NCBI GenBank assembly: GCA_963793005.1
Contig: CAWBYP010000002.1
Location: 620,001 to 684,000, forward strand
Source: RPQJ01 sp963793005
GTDB taxonomy: Bacteria > Pseudomonadota > Gammaproteobacteria > Steroidobacterales > Steroidobacteraceae
Length of the DNA stretch: 64,000 nt
Direction: 5' to 3'
In this document: positions 21,184 through 30,101 of the stretch, piece by piece
How the letters are laid out: each line of letters starts with the position of its first letter
Numbering within the stretch: position 1 is the stretch's first letter
The notes under the pieces: generated by a model
The model's input: only the letters and a program-made list of their open reading frames with translations
Told to the model about the DNA's origin: nothing
The model's database searches: none
Position numbers and translations under genes: made by a program

Positions 21184-21911
21184 TCGGCCGCCTTCTTCTG
21201 GAAGTAGCCGAGCACCTCCGGGTGCGTCAGCACCAGGAAGTCGTCGCGCTCGATGCCGTCGGCAATCGCGGACGCCGCCTGCTCCACCGTCAGCACGCCG
21301 GGAATCACGCCGGCGCCGGTTGCTTCGTCGAGGCCGGTCATCGCCGTGGCGACATACTGTGGGCAAACGACCGAGACTCCGATGCCGCGGTCGCCGTATG
21401 CGATCGAAAGCGACTCGGCAAGCGCCACGGCCCCATGCTTGGTCACGCTGTAGGCCGTGTCGCCTGCCTGGCTCAGGAGTCCTGCAGCCGATGCGACGCT
21501 CACCAGGTGACCGGAACCGCGCTCGAGCATGCCAGGCAGCACGGCCCTGCACGCATGCACGTGCGCCATCACGTGGACCGCCCACATGCGCTGCCACTCG
21601 GAATCCGACTCCGACAGCGCATCGTCGAGGTCCAGCGCCTGGACACCGAGACCGGCGTTCGACACCAGGATGTCCACCCGCCCGAATCGCTCGACAGTGG
21701 CTGCGACCAGCGCACGAACCGCCGCGGCATCTGACACATCGCACTGCACGCCGAGTCCACCGAGCTCCCGGGCAGTGGCTGCCGCCAGATCGCCGTCGAG
21801 GTCCCCGATCGCGACGCCTTCCGCGCCCCGATGCAGGAACTCACGACTGAGCGCCCGCCCTATGCCACGTCCTGCGCCTGTGACCAGCGCGACTTTGCCA
21901 TGGACCTTCAT
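21105..21911 (-). CDS. SDR family oxidoreductase
   Basis: 268 residues, classical short-chain dehydrogenase. The NAD(P) motif GAGRGIG follows VALVTG at the N-terminus. NAG is present in LVSNAGLGV, the catalytic Ser lies in SVASAAGLLS, and YSVTK supplies Tyr and Lys. The start ATG overlaps the stop of the preceding acyl-CoA dehydrogenase gene as ATGA (21911-21908), so the two are probably translationally coupled. It is the last gene of a five-gene leftward operon. The 3' end overlaps the frameshifted acyltransferase by 79 bases. The substrate is likely a hydroxyacyl or alcohol intermediate, by context only. Confidence 0.92.
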   Translation of the reverse strand: MKVHGKVALVTGAGRGIGRALSREFLHRGAEGVAIGDLDGDLAAATARELGGLGVQCDVSDAAAVRALVAATVERFGRVDILVSNAGLGVQALDLDDALSESDSEWQRMWAVHVMAHVHACRAVLPGMLERGSGHLVSVASAAGLLSQAGDTAYSVTKHGAVALAESLSIAYGDRGIGVSVVCPQYVATAMTGLDEATGAGVIPGVLTVEQAASAIADGIERDDFLVLTHPEVLGYFQKKAADYGRWLAGMRRVREGLRAGGFLKVKS

Positions 21912-23137
21912 GCAGAGGGCGTGAAGTACTGGCCAAGTTCCATCTTGGCGATGTGGTTGCGGTGCACCTCGTCGGGGCCATCCGCGATGCGCAGCGTGCG
22001 CGAATTCGCGTACAACCAGCCGAGCCCGAAGTCGTCCGACACGCCCGCACCGCCGAACAGCTGTATGGCCTGGTCGATGACTTCGCAGGCGACATTCGGA
22101 GCTACGACCTTGATCATCGCTATCTCCTTCTGCGCGGCCTTGTTGCCTGCCTTGTCCATCTTCCAGGCCGCGTGCAGAACCAGGAATCGCGCCTGGTCGA
22201 TCTTGATGCGCGCGTCGGCGATGCGTTCGCGCCAGACACCCTGCTCGGCCAGCCGCTTGTGGAATGCCACGCGCTCGAGCGAACGCTTGCACATGGCCTC
22301 CAGCGCTCGCTCCGCCGCGCCGATCAGCCGCATGCAGTGATGGATGCGGCCAGGGCCGAGCCGCCCCTGCGCAATCTCGAATCCGCGTCCCTCGCCGAGC
22401 AGCAGGTTCGCGACCGGCACGCGCACGTCCTTGAAGTCGACCTCCGAGTGCCCATGCGGCGCGTCGTCGTAGCCGAACACCGGCACCTGCCGCACGACGC
22501 GCACGCCCGGAGCATCCATCGGCACCAGGATCATCGACTGCTGTCGATGACGATTCTCGTTATTCGGATCGGTCTTGCCCATGAAGATGAGGATCTTGCA
22601 ACGCGGGTCGCCGGCGCCCGAGGTCCACCACTTGCGGCCATTGATCACGAAATGATCGCCGTCGCGTTCGATACGGGCCGCGATGTTGGTCGCGTCCGAC
22701 GAGGCGACCGCCGGCTCGGTCATCGCAAAGCCCGAGCGGATCTCTCCTTCGAGCAGCGGAGCAAGCCACTGCCGCTTCTGCTGCTCGTTTCCGTAGCGAA
22801 CCAGCACCTCCATGTTGCCGGTGTCAGGTGCGGAGCAGTTGAATGCCTCCGGGCCCAGGTGCGAGCGGCCCATGATTTCGCAGAGCGGCGCGTACTCGAG
22901 GTTGGCCAGGCCGGCGCCAAGCTCCGACTCCGGCAGCCAGAGGTTCCACAGCCCCGCCGCGCGTGCCTTCTTCTTCAGTTCTTCGACGACGACGGTCGGC
23001 ACCCAGGCATTGCCCTTGCGCCGGTTCTGCTCGATCTCGTCGTGGAAACGACCCTCGTTCGGGTAGACGTGCTCGTCCATGAACGCGGCCACGCGTCGCT
23101 GCAGTTCCTGCACCTTGGGGGAATATTCGAAATCCAT
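21908..23137 (-). CDS. Acyl-CoA dehydrogenase, ACAD10/11-like
   Basis: 409 residues, the size of a classical FAD-dependent acyl-CoA dehydrogenase. Domains run in the usual order: N-terminal helical (MDFEYSPKVQELQRRVAAF), central beta (SGFAMTEPAVASSDATN; FVINGRKWWTSGAGDP), and C-terminal helical with QAIQLFGGAGVSDDFGL and RTLRIADGPDEVHRNHIAK. The combination of WWTSGAGDPRC, an arginine/histidine-rich NRHRQQS loop and the ADGPDEVHR end resembles the ACAD10/11 subgroup. GAGGAGG sits upstream of ATG 23137. A kinase-like gene ends 10 bases upstream, mirroring the kinase-dehydrogenase order of ACAD11. Confidence 0.94.
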   Translation of the reverse strand: MDFEYSPKVQELQRRVAAFMDEHVYPNEGRFHDEIEQNRRKGNAWVPTVVVEELKKKARAAGLWNLWLPESELGAGLANLEYAPLCEIMGRSHLGPEAFNCSAPDTGNMEVLVRYGNEQQKRQWLAPLLEGEIRSGFAMTEPAVASSDATNIAARIERDGDHFVINGRKWWTSGAGDPRCKILIFMGKTDPNNENRHRQQSMILVPMDAPGVRVVRQVPVFGYDDAPHGHSEVDFKDVRVPVANLLLGEGRGFEIAQGRLGPGRIHHCMRLIGAAERALEAMCKRSLERVAFHKRLAEQGVWRERIADARIKIDQARFLVLHAAWKMDKAGNKAAQKEIAMIKVVAPNVACEVIDQAIQLFGGAGVSDDFGLGWLYANSRTLRIADGPDEVHRNHIAKMELGQYFTPSA

Positions 23138-23147
23138 TGTCGCCTCC

Positions 23148-24212
23148 TCAGGAAAGTTTGAGCCGCTCGACCTGGCTCCATGCCAGTTCCGCCAGCGGGC
23201 GAGCCTTGCGTCCGGTCTCCAGCGCCTCGGCACTGGAGGCATTACCCTGCAGCGCACGCGCCATCACGCCCTGCGCGATCGCGGCGATCCGGAACATGTT
23301 GTACGCCATGTAGTATTCCCAGTCGCGATCGGCGATGGCCTCGCGCCCGGTACGGCGACAATACGCAGCCACGTAGGAGCGCTCGTCCGGTATCCCGAGC
23401 GCGTCGAAGTCGAGACCTGCCAGCCCACGGAAAATACCTGGCGGAATGCGCCAGGCCATGCAGTGATAGGCGAAATCCGCGAGCGGATGGCCGAGCGTCG
23501 AGAGTTCCCAGTCGATCACGGCCAGGACACGCGGTTCGGCCGGATCGAAGATCACGTTGTCGATTCGATAGTCGCCGTGCACGATCCGGGTCTCGTCACC
23601 CTCGGGAATGTTCCCTGGCAGCCAGGCGATCAGCTTGTCCATCGCCTCGATCTTCTCCGTTTCCGATGCCTGGTACTGCCTGCTCCAGCGCGCTACCTGC
23701 CGGGCGATGTACTCGCCCGTCTTGCCGAAGCCGTCGAGGCCGACCGCGACCGGATCGACGGTGTGAAGCGCGGAGATGACGCGGTTCATCTCGTCGTGGA
23801 TGGCGGAGCGCTCCGCTGGGCCCATTCCCGGCAGCGCGGGGTCCCACAGGATGCGCCCGGTCACGTATTCCATGACATAGAAGGCCGTGCCGATGACCGC
23901 CTCGTCCTCGCACAGCGCCAGCGCACGGGCGACCGGTACGCCGGTGCGGGCCAGCGCCTCGATCACGCGGAATTCGCGATCCACCGCATGCGCGGACTGC
24001 AGCAGCTTGCCGGGAGGCTTGCGACGCAGCACGTAGCGCTGCTCGCCGGCGCTGAGCAGGTAGGTCGGATTCGACTGGCCGCCCTTGAACTGCACGACCT
24101 CGAGCGGGCCGGCGAGCGGCGCTACGTTCGCGACGAGCCACGCGGCCAGCCGCGCGGTGTCGAATTCGTGCTGCGGGGCCACCGGCCGCGTGCCTGGAAT
24201 CAATTCACTCAT
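23148..24212 (-). CDS. Aminoglycoside-phosphotransferase-fold kinase (ACAD10/11 N-domain-like, LvaA-like)
   Basis: 354 residues. The ATP-binding start is FKGGQSNPTYLL with RYVLRRKPPGKLL. The catalytic loop is HGDYRIDNVIFDP and the metal site is AVIDWELSTLGHP. The protein belongs to the phosphotransferase group found beside acyl-CoA dehydrogenases, not to drug-resistance kinases. Known members (LvaA of Pseudomonas putida; the kinase domain of ACAD10/11) phosphorylate 4-hydroxyacyl-CoA. By analogy this protein and the next gene may convert 4-hydroxyacyl-CoAs to 2-enoyl-CoAs. The ATG at 24212 was chosen at MSELIPGTRPV, where family similarity begins. Confidence 0.92.
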   Translation of the reverse strand: MSELIPGTRPVAPQHEFDTARLAAWLVANVAPLAGPLEVVQFKGGQSNPTYLLSAGEQRYVLRRKPPGKLLQSAHAVDREFRVIEALARTGVPVARALALCEDEAVIGTAFYVMEYVTGRILWDPALPGMGPAERSAIHDEMNRVISALHTVDPVAVGLDGFGKTGEYIARQVARWSRQYQASETEKIEAMDKLIAWLPGNIPEGDETRIVHGDYRIDNVIFDPAEPRVLAVIDWELSTLGHPLADFAYHCMAWRIPPGIFRGLAGLDFDALGIPDERSYVAAYCRRTGREAIADRDWEYYMAYNMFRIAAIAQGVMARALQGNASSAEALETGRKARPLAELAWSQVERLKLS

Positions 24213-24246
24213 CACACACTCCTCGCAGCGCCCGGTCTTCGAATCG

Positions 24247-24999
24247 TCACTTCCGGCTCCTGCGCCGCGGCGCCAGCCAGGCAACGGGCACGATCTTGAG
24301 CAGCGGTGCGACCAGCGCCCAGGGCCACCAGGGCACGTAGCTGTGCGCCACTCCGCGCTCGATCAGTCTCGCCATGATCGCGGCGCCCTTCTCCACCGGG
24401 ATCACGAACGGGCGACTCGGCATGTCGCGGTTCATGTCGGTATCGATGTAGCCCGGGGCAAGCTCGGTAATGACGATTGGTTCGCGATGCACTTCGGCCT
24501 GCAGTGCCTGCAGGTAGCGATGCAGCCCTGCCTTGGCGGCGGAGTACGCACCCAGGTATGGCATGCCGCGCGATCCGGCGATCGAGGTTATCGCGACGAC
24601 CTGTCCGCCTCCCTGCGCGCGCAGGATCGGCAGCGCCTGTTCTATCGTGGCGATCGCCCCGGTCAGGTCGGTGTCGAGCGTGCGCTTCACGAGGTCGAAA
24701 CTGCCCTTGCCTGCCGGCAGGGTGTAGGCCACACCCGCATTCACGACCACGACGTCGATTCGACCGAACTCCGCGACCGCCCGGGCAAGCGCCCCGGCAA
24801 TGCCGTCGAAGTCGGTGACGTCGAGTGCGACAGGCAATACGCGGGCGGCCCCGAGGCTGCGCAGGCGCCCGGCCAATGCCTCGAGCCGCTCGGCTCGCCT
24901 TGCGGCGATCGCCACGTCGTAGCCACGCCGGGCGAATTCCGCGGCAAGCGCCTCACCGATGCCCGAAGACGCACCCGTGATGAAGATTGTTCTAGCCAC
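24247..24999 (-). CDS. SDR family NAD(P)-dependent oxidoreductase
   Basis: 250 residues. The nucleotide motif GASSGIG lies in TIFITGASSGIGEALA. NAG is seen in VVVNAGVAY, the catalytic Ser in AITSIAGSRGM, and YSAAK holds the Tyr/Lys pair. The C-terminus has a hydrophobic patch (YVPWWPWALVAPLLKIVPVAWL), which suggests membrane association as in several lipid-acting SDRs. I prefer the GTG at 24999, with GGAGG upstream; the frame is open to another GTG at 25026, which overlaps the previous stop. It sits between the two acyl-CoA dehydrogenase units in one operon. Confidence 0.9.
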   Translation of the reverse strand: MARTIFITGASSGIGEALAAEFARRGYDVAIAARRAERLEALAGRLRSLGAARVLPVALDVTDFDGIAGALARAVAEFGRIDVVVVNAGVAYTLPAGKGSFDLVKRTLDTDLTGAIATIEQALPILRAQGGGQVVAITSIAGSRGMPYLGAYSAAKAGLHRYLQALQAEVHREPIVITELAPGYIDTDMNRDMPSRPFVIPVEKGAAIMARLIERGVAHSYVPWWPWALVAPLLKIVPVAWLAPRRRSRK

Positions 25000-25016
25000 T
25001 GTGCCCGCGCCTCCGC

Positions 25017-26828
25017 CTAGAAGCACTGATCACGCATGCCGAGAGTCGTGTCGTCGAGACTCTCGAGCAGGTCGAACTGCGGGCCGGTGCGCGGCAGTTC
25101 CCAGCGGTAGAAATATCGGCAGGCCTGTCGCTTTCCGTCGTAGAAGTCGCCAGCCTTGCCATGCGCAGCCAGCGCCTGTTCGAGCCAGATCCAGGCCAGG
25201 ACCACGTGGCCGAAAGCCTCCAGGTACACGGTTGCATTCGCGAGCGTGCGGGCGGCGTCGCCGCTGCCGTGCAACACACGAGTGGTCTCGACGGCACGCA
25301 GCGCCGCGCGCTCGAGCGAATCGGCATATTCGCACAGCGCTTCTTCGCCCGTCGCGCGCGCGCGCGCGACGCAGCGAGCCATCTCCTCGCCCAGCAGCGA
25401 GAGTGCGCGGCCTCCTTCCATCGTCACCTTGCGCGCGAGCAGGTCGAGGGCCTGGATGCCGTGCGTGCCCTCGTGAATCGAGTTCAAGCGGTTGTCCCGG
25501 TAGAGCTGCTCGACCGGATAGTCCCGCGTGTAGCCGTAGCCACCATGGACCTGGATCGCGAGGTCGTTGGCCGCCAGGCACCACTGCGAGGGCCATGACT
25601 TCGCCACCGGCGTCAGGATCTCGAGCAGCAGTCCCGCGCGCTCGCGTGCCGCGGGCGACTCGGCCGTCTTCTGCTCATCGACCAGCCGGGCACAGTACAG
25701 GCTGAACGCGAGACCGCCTTCGACGTAGGCCTTCTGTGCCAGCAGCATCCTGCGCACGTCCGCGTGCGCCACGATCGGCACCTGCGGCGTCGCCGGGTCC
25801 TTCGCGCCCAGCGGGCGGCCCTGGGGCCGGTTGCGTGCGTACTCGAGAGACTCGAGGTAGCCGGCATAACCGAGCGCCACTGCGCCCAGCCCGACCCCGA
25901 TACGCGCCTCGTTCATCATGTGGAACATGCACGCGAGCCCGCGATTCGGCTCGCCCACCAGGTAGCCGATCGCCCCGGCCTTACCTTCCGGTCGATACCG
26001 CCCCTCGCCGAAATTGAGCAGCGTATTGACGGTGCCGCGACTGCCCATCTTGTGGTTCAGCCCCGCAAGCGTCACGTCGTTGCGCTCTCCAGTCGTGCCA
26101 TCGGCAGCAACCAGGCAACGCGGCACGATGAACAGCGATATTCCCTTCACGCCGGCCGGAGCCCCTGCGACCCTCGCCAGCACCAGGTGCACGATGTTCT
26201 CGGCGATCTCGTGCTCTCCCGCCGAGATCCACATCTTGTTGCCGGTGAGCCGGTAGCGGGGACCGAAAGGCGAGTCACCGTCCGCTTCGGCGCGAGTCGC
26301 GACGTCCGCCAGCGAGGAGCCTGCCTGCGGCTCGGACAGGCACATCGTGCCGGTGAAACGGCCGGCGAGCTGGGGCCTGGCAAAGGCATCGACCTGGGCA
26401 GTGGATCCGTGCGCCAGCAGCAGGTTGGCGTTGGCCGCCGTCAACAGTGCGTAGCCCGCGCTCCCCGCGTTCGCAGCCAGGAAATACGCGAAGCACGCCT
26501 TGTCCACCACTTCCGGCAGCTGCATGCCGCCGTACTCATAGTCCTGCGAAGCCGCCAGCAGGCCGGCCGCCGCGAATGCCTCGAACGACTGGCGCACCTC
26601 CGGGATAAGGCGCACGCGGCCCCCGTCGAACTCGGGCTCCTCGACATCGCCGCGGCGCCGATGCGGCAGGAATTCCTCGGTCGCTATGCGCTCCGCCGTC
26701 TCCAGGGCCGCGTCGAAGGTTTCGCGCGAGTGGTCAGCGTATCGCGGCCGCTTGTTGAGCGACTCCACGCCGAGCCATTCGTGCAGCAGGAAATCGAGGT
26801 CGCGCCTGACGATGAGTCTTGAAGACAT
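25017..26828 (-). CDS. Large acyl-CoA dehydrogenase (about 600-residue, DmdC-like subfamily)
   Basis: 603 residues, longer than classical acyl-CoA dehydrogenases because of an extra C-terminal helical domain. The dehydrogenase core shows CLSEPQAGSSLADV, MWISAGEHEI, a HKMGSRGTVN segment and the flavin/active-site region QVHGGYGYTRDYPVEQ. IHEGTHGIQALDLLARKV is the hallmark of the subfamily annotated as 3-methylmercaptopropionyl-CoA dehydrogenase; that substrate should not be assumed, since most members act on other acyl-CoAs. ATG 26828 (MSSRLIVRRDLDFLLHEWLG) is the likely start. It is the first gene of the five-gene leftward operon, divergent from a LysR-type regulator. Confidence 0.94.
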   Translation of the reverse strand: MSSRLIVRRDLDFLLHEWLGVESLNKRPRYADHSRETFDAALETAERIATEEFLPHRRRGDVEEPEFDGGRVRLIPEVRQSFEAFAAAGLLAASQDYEYGGMQLPEVVDKACFAYFLAANAGSAGYALLTAANANLLLAHGSTAQVDAFARPQLAGRFTGTMCLSEPQAGSSLADVATRAEADGDSPFGPRYRLTGNKMWISAGEHEIAENIVHLVLARVAGAPAGVKGISLFIVPRCLVAADGTTGERNDVTLAGLNHKMGSRGTVNTLLNFGEGRYRPEGKAGAIGYLVGEPNRGLACMFHMMNEARIGVGLGAVALGYAGYLESLEYARNRPQGRPLGAKDPATPQVPIVAHADVRRMLLAQKAYVEGGLAFSLYCARLVDEQKTAESPAARERAGLLLEILTPVAKSWPSQWCLAANDLAIQVHGGYGYTRDYPVEQLYRDNRLNSIHEGTHGIQALDLLARKVTMEGGRALSLLGEEMARCVARARATGEEALCEYADSLERAALRAVETTRVLHGSGDAARTLANATVYLEAFGHVVLAWIWLEQALAAHGKAGDFYDGKRQACRYFYRWELPRTGPQFDLLESLDDTTLGMRDQCF

Positions 26829-26947
26829 GGGTAGGCATGATACCGGCTGCACGAGCCGGCCGAGAGGCCGTAAAGTGCGGGGGCCGGAACCCAGCCCGAC
26901 CGGATGGGTGTACCTTTGATCGACGTACCCGCTTGAGCCTGGAGAAT

Positions 26948-27997
26948 ATGGTGAAGACTCCCAGCCTGCTCGACATCGTCAAGCTTTTGCCGTCCCGTGA
27001 CATCACGCGTGCGGCAAAAGCCCTCGGCCTGTCGCCGGACACGCTCCTGAAGCGCGTCGGATCGCTCGAGTCGGTGGTTGGCACCAAGCTGATCAATACC
27101 GCCGCGAAGGCGCTGAAGCCCGGCGAGGCCGGCCGCCTGATGATCGACCACGCGAGCCGGATATTCACCCAGGCCCGCGATTTCACCCGGGACCTCGAGG
27201 AACTGGCCGGCCTGCAGGCGCCCGAGATCGTCTTTGGCACAGACATGTTCGCCGCGGAACTGCCGCTCGGCATTGCGCTCGGACGCATGGCAACCGCCAA
27301 TTCCCGACTGCGGGTGCACACGGTGACCGCGAACTTCGACGAGCTCGCCCGGTCCGTGATGGCCGGCAAGATCGAATTCGCAATTGCCGATACGACCACC
27401 GCCGAGCGCCACCCGACCCGGCTCGCCATCGAACCCGTGGCGGAACACCGCGTGTTCTTCTTCACCCGTCCGGGACACCCGCTGACGGCAACCCGGGAGC
27501 ATTCGCTCGAAACACTGCTGGTCTTTCCGCTTGCTGCCTCGCGCGTTCCACACCGAATCGCGATGCACATCGGTCGTGCCATGCCGAACGCGAAGGTCGA
27601 GCGCGAGACGGGCGACCTGACGCCCAGCCTGATGCTCGATTGCTTCTCCACCGTGAAGGCGGCGGTACTGGCCGGGGATGCGATCGGACTGGCGCCGCTC
27701 ACCGCAATCGAGGCGGAGCTGCGGGCCGGGAAAGTCGCGCTGGTGCCATTCGATGCACCATGGCTGCACCTGAGCTACGGGCTCTTCTATCCACGCAAGC
27801 GCACGCTGTCGCGTGCGGCGCAACTGTTCGTCACCCAGCTGCGACAGGTCGAAACCGACATCCAGACGCGAGAACACAAGGCGCTCGCGCGTATGGACGT
27901 GAAGAAAAGGCCGAGCCGCAAGACTGCGAAATCGCGCGCGGCCAGTTCCCCCGCGACCGCAAAGCGGCGAAACACAGCGCAGAGGGGTCGTAAGTGA
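26948..27997 (+). CDS. LysR-type transcriptional regulator
   Basis: 349 residues. An N-terminal winged helix-turn-helix (DITRAAKALGLSPDTLLKRVGSLE, about residues 15-40) is followed by a LysR-type ligand-binding domain (VFGTDMFAAELPLGIALG onward). The last 35 residues are a disordered Lys/Arg/Ala/Ser tail, unusual for LysR proteins. It lies 119 bases from the divergent acyl-CoA dehydrogenase operon, the classic position for a regulator of that operon. Its TGA overlaps the GTG of the downstream peptidase gene (GTGA, 27994-27997). GGAG lies close before the ATG at 26948. Ligand unknown. Confidence 0.9.
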   Translation: MVKTPSLLDIVKLLPSRDITRAAKALGLSPDTLLKRVGSLESVVGTKLINTAAKALKPGEAGRLMIDHASRIFTQARDFTRDLEELAGLQAPEIVFGTDMFAAELPLGIALGRMATANSRLRVHTVTANFDELARSVMAGKIEFAIADTTTAERHPTRLAIEPVAEHRVFFFTRPGHPLTATREHSLETLLVFPLAASRVPHRIAMHIGRAMPNAKVERETGDLTPSLMLDCFSTVKAAVLAGDAIGLAPLTAIEAELRAGKVALVPFDAPWLHLSYGLFYPRKRTLSRAAQLFVTQLRQVETDIQTREHKALARMDVKKRPSRKTAKSRAASSPATAKRRNTAQRGRK

Positions 27998-29418
27998 TCC
28001 GGCGCGTGGCGCTGGTGCTGGCGACGGCAGCCCTGGCTGTGGCCGCGATGCCCGCAGCGGGCGCCGAGCAACCCGCAACCATGCGCGTTGATTACTTCCA
28101 TACCGGGGGCCAGGGCGCCGAGATCTATTCCGTGGGCCGGATCGTCATCGAGCCGCTGCCGTGGCCCGGCAGCCTCGGGCGCGCCGTGGACGACACCAAT
28201 CTCGGCACCTACCGTTTCGAGGTCCGCGACGCGGCCGGCACGCTACTTTATTCGCGCGCCTTCGACTCGATCTACGCCGAGTGGGCCACGACCGCCGAGG
28301 CCGGCACGATGCACCGGACCTTCGAGGATTCGCTGCGATTCCCCGCGCCTGCCGGCCCGGTGACGATCACGCTGCAGGAGCGAAATGCACAGCAGGCCTT
28401 CGTGGCCGTCTGGCAGTTGGCGATCGACCCGGCCGACCCCTTCATCGACCGCGCACCCCCCGCCAGGCAGCAGTTGCTCGAGATCGAGCACAACGGCGCC
28501 CCACCCGACAAGGTGGACGTGCTTCTGGTCGGCGACGGCTACACCGCTGCCGAGTGCGCGCAGAAATTTCGTCCCGACGCCGAGCGGCTGGTGGCGGCGC
28601 TGTTCCGCCACGAGCCGTTCAAGTCCAGGCGCCAGGACTTCAACGTCTGGGGCCTGTGTCCGCCGGCCGCGGAATCCGGAATTTCTCGTCCATCCACCGG
28701 CATCTATCGCCGCACACCGGTCGGCGCAACCTACGACGCGTTCGGCTCGGAGCGCTACGTGCTGACGTTCGACGACCGTGATCTTCGTGACGTGGCAGCG
28801 TGGGCGCCCTATGAATTCCTGACCATCCTGGCGAATGGAGAGACCTACGGCGGCGGCGGAATATTCGGCGACATGTCCACGGTCGCGGTTGACAGCGACT
28901 GGGCCGACTACGTCTTCGTGCACGAGTTCGGCCACCACTTCGCCGCGCTTGCCGACGAGTACTACACCTCGCCCGTGGCCTACGAGCCGGCCAGCAGTAT
29001 CGTCGAGCCCTGGCAGCCGAACGTCACCGCGATGCTTGATCCCGGGCAGCTGAAGTGGCGTGCACTCGTGGCAAAGGACACGCCGCTGCCGACGCCCTGG
29101 CCCAAGAAGGAATTCGAGGACCGCCAGCGCGATTTCCAGGCGCGCCGCAAGCAGATTCGTGCCGAGGGTCGACCGGAAAGTGAGATGTCAGCGCTGTTTC
29201 GCGAGGAACAGGCATACACGACGCGCCTGCTCGACGCAGCTCGCCATGCCGACCAGGTCGGAGCTTTCCAGGGCGCCAATTACGACGCCCTCGCCTACTA
29301 TCGTCCGCAGATCGACTGCGTGATGTTCACGCGCGACGAGGTGCCGTTCTGCAGCGTGTGCCGGGCGGCGCTCGACCGCGTAATCGACCTGTACGCAGGA
29401 CCGGTTGCCGGTAACTGA
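27994..29418 (+). CDS. Exported M64-family (IgA peptidase-like) zinc metallopeptidase
   Basis: 474 residues. A signal peptide (VALVLATAALAVAAMPAAGA) directs export. An N-terminal beta-rich region resembling the M64 N-domain (about residues 30-165) precedes the catalytic domain. The zinc motif is HEFGHHFAALADEYY with H310, E311 and H314. Four cysteines lie near the C-terminus (DCVMF, FCSVC). M64 was named for an IgA protease of Clostridium ramosum, but environmental members have unknown targets. The GTG start overlaps the LysR stop by four bases, so expression is tied to the regulator. Confidence 0.9.
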   Translation: MIRRVALVLATAALAVAAMPAAGAEQPATMRVDYFHTGGQGAEIYSVGRIVIEPLPWPGSLGRAVDDTNLGTYRFEVRDAAGTLLYSRAFDSIYAEWATTAEAGTMHRTFEDSLRFPAPAGPVTITLQERNAQQAFVAVWQLAIDPADPFIDRAPPARQQLLEIEHNGAPPDKVDVLLVGDGYTAAECAQKFRPDAERLVAALFRHEPFKSRRQDFNVWGLCPPAAESGISRPSTGIYRRTPVGATYDAFGSERYVLTFDDRDLRDVAAWAPYEFLTILANGETYGGGGIFGDMSTVAVDSDWADYVFVHEFGHHFAALADEYYTSPVAYEPASSIVEPWQPNVTAMLDPGQLKWRALVAKDTPLPTPWPKKEFEDRQRDFQARRKQIRAEGRPESEMSALFREEQAYTTRLLDAARHADQVGAFQGANYDALAYYRPQIDCVMFTRDEVPFCSVCRAALDRVIDLYAGPVAGN

Positions 29419-29557
29419 GGATCCGGACGCGCCCTCGCGCAGGTTGTTTCCGAAAGTACGTATTTCCGTTTGAACCGGCGGGGCCTATCTGAGAAGTGAT
29501 ATCCGGCAGGACGCGCTCCAGCCGGACTATTGAACCAGCCTTCTCGAGGTCATGACC

Positions 29558-30085
29558 ATGCCGACGAAAAGACGTAACTGGGCAGCCATGGCGGCAGCCG
29601 CACTCGCCATGGCCGCAGCGCCTGCCCTCACCGAGGAACTGCATTTCACCGCGAACTTGAGCGGCGCAGCGCATTTGCCTGACGCGACCGATACAAAAGC
29701 CACTGGCGAGTTCAAGCTCACCGTGCACAGTGGTGAAAAGAAGATTTCGTACACGCTCAGCGTTACCGACCTGCGGAACGCGTACAGCTGCGAGTTGCAT
29801 CTCGGCGGACCATCCACGAACGGACCCGGCGTCGTGAAGCTGTTCCCGGTGCGCGGCGCAACCGCGAAGAAAGGCACGTTTACGGGCGTGCTGGCCGAGG
29901 GCACGATCACCGCCGCAGACCTGATCGGACCAATGCTCGGCTCTCAGCTGTCGGACCTGGTGTACGAACTGCGCGACGGCCAGGCCTACGTCAACATCCA
30001 CACCAACGACGGCGTGAATCCGCCGAAGCCTGGCCCCGGCAACTATCGCACAGGCGAGATCCGAGGCCAGATCGAGATGCAGTGA
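29558..30085 (+). CDS. CHRD-domain exported protein
   Basis: 175 residues with a signal peptide (MAAAALAMAAAPALTEEL). The mature part is a single CHRD domain: ELHFTANLSGAAHLPDA, SYTLSVTDLRNAYSCELHLG, and the closing YVNIHTNDG and GEIRGQI blocks. CHRD domains occur in chordin and in many bacterial secreted proteins; their function in bacteria is not established. Two ATGs compete (29552 and 29558). GAGG at 29546-29549 is 8 bases from the second and too close to the first, so I chose 29558. The 139-base gap upstream may hold the promoter; I see no clear boxes. Confidence 0.88.
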   Translation: MPTKRRNWAAMAAAALAMAAAPALTEELHFTANLSGAAHLPDATDTKATGEFKLTVHSGEKKISYTLSVTDLRNAYSCELHLGGPSTNGPGVVKLFPVRGATAKKGTFTGVLAEGTITAADLIGPMLGSQLSDLVYELRDGQAYVNIHTNDGVNPPKPGPGNYRTGEIRGQIEMQ

Positions 30086-30101
30086 GTCGCCACCCGGCGA
30101 C
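30086..30101. terminator. Small hairpin filling the gap between two convergent stops
   Basis: GTCGCC (30086-30091), a four-base loop and GGCGAC (30096-30101) form a perfect 6-bp stem that occupies the whole space between the CHRD stop (30083-30085) and the amidohydrolase stop. It is a candidate for a compact bidirectional terminator, without a T-tract. Confidence 0.4.

Noticed and set aside
23148..24212. Aminoglycoside resistance kinase
   Set aside because: The fold is shared, but the operon context and the LvaA/ACAD10-like sequence fit acyl-CoA metabolism, not resistance.
25017..26828. Specific call as 3-methylmercaptopropionyl-CoA dehydrogenase (DmdC)
   Set aside because: Only the broad subfamily is supported; no other dimethylsulfoniopropionate genes are nearby.
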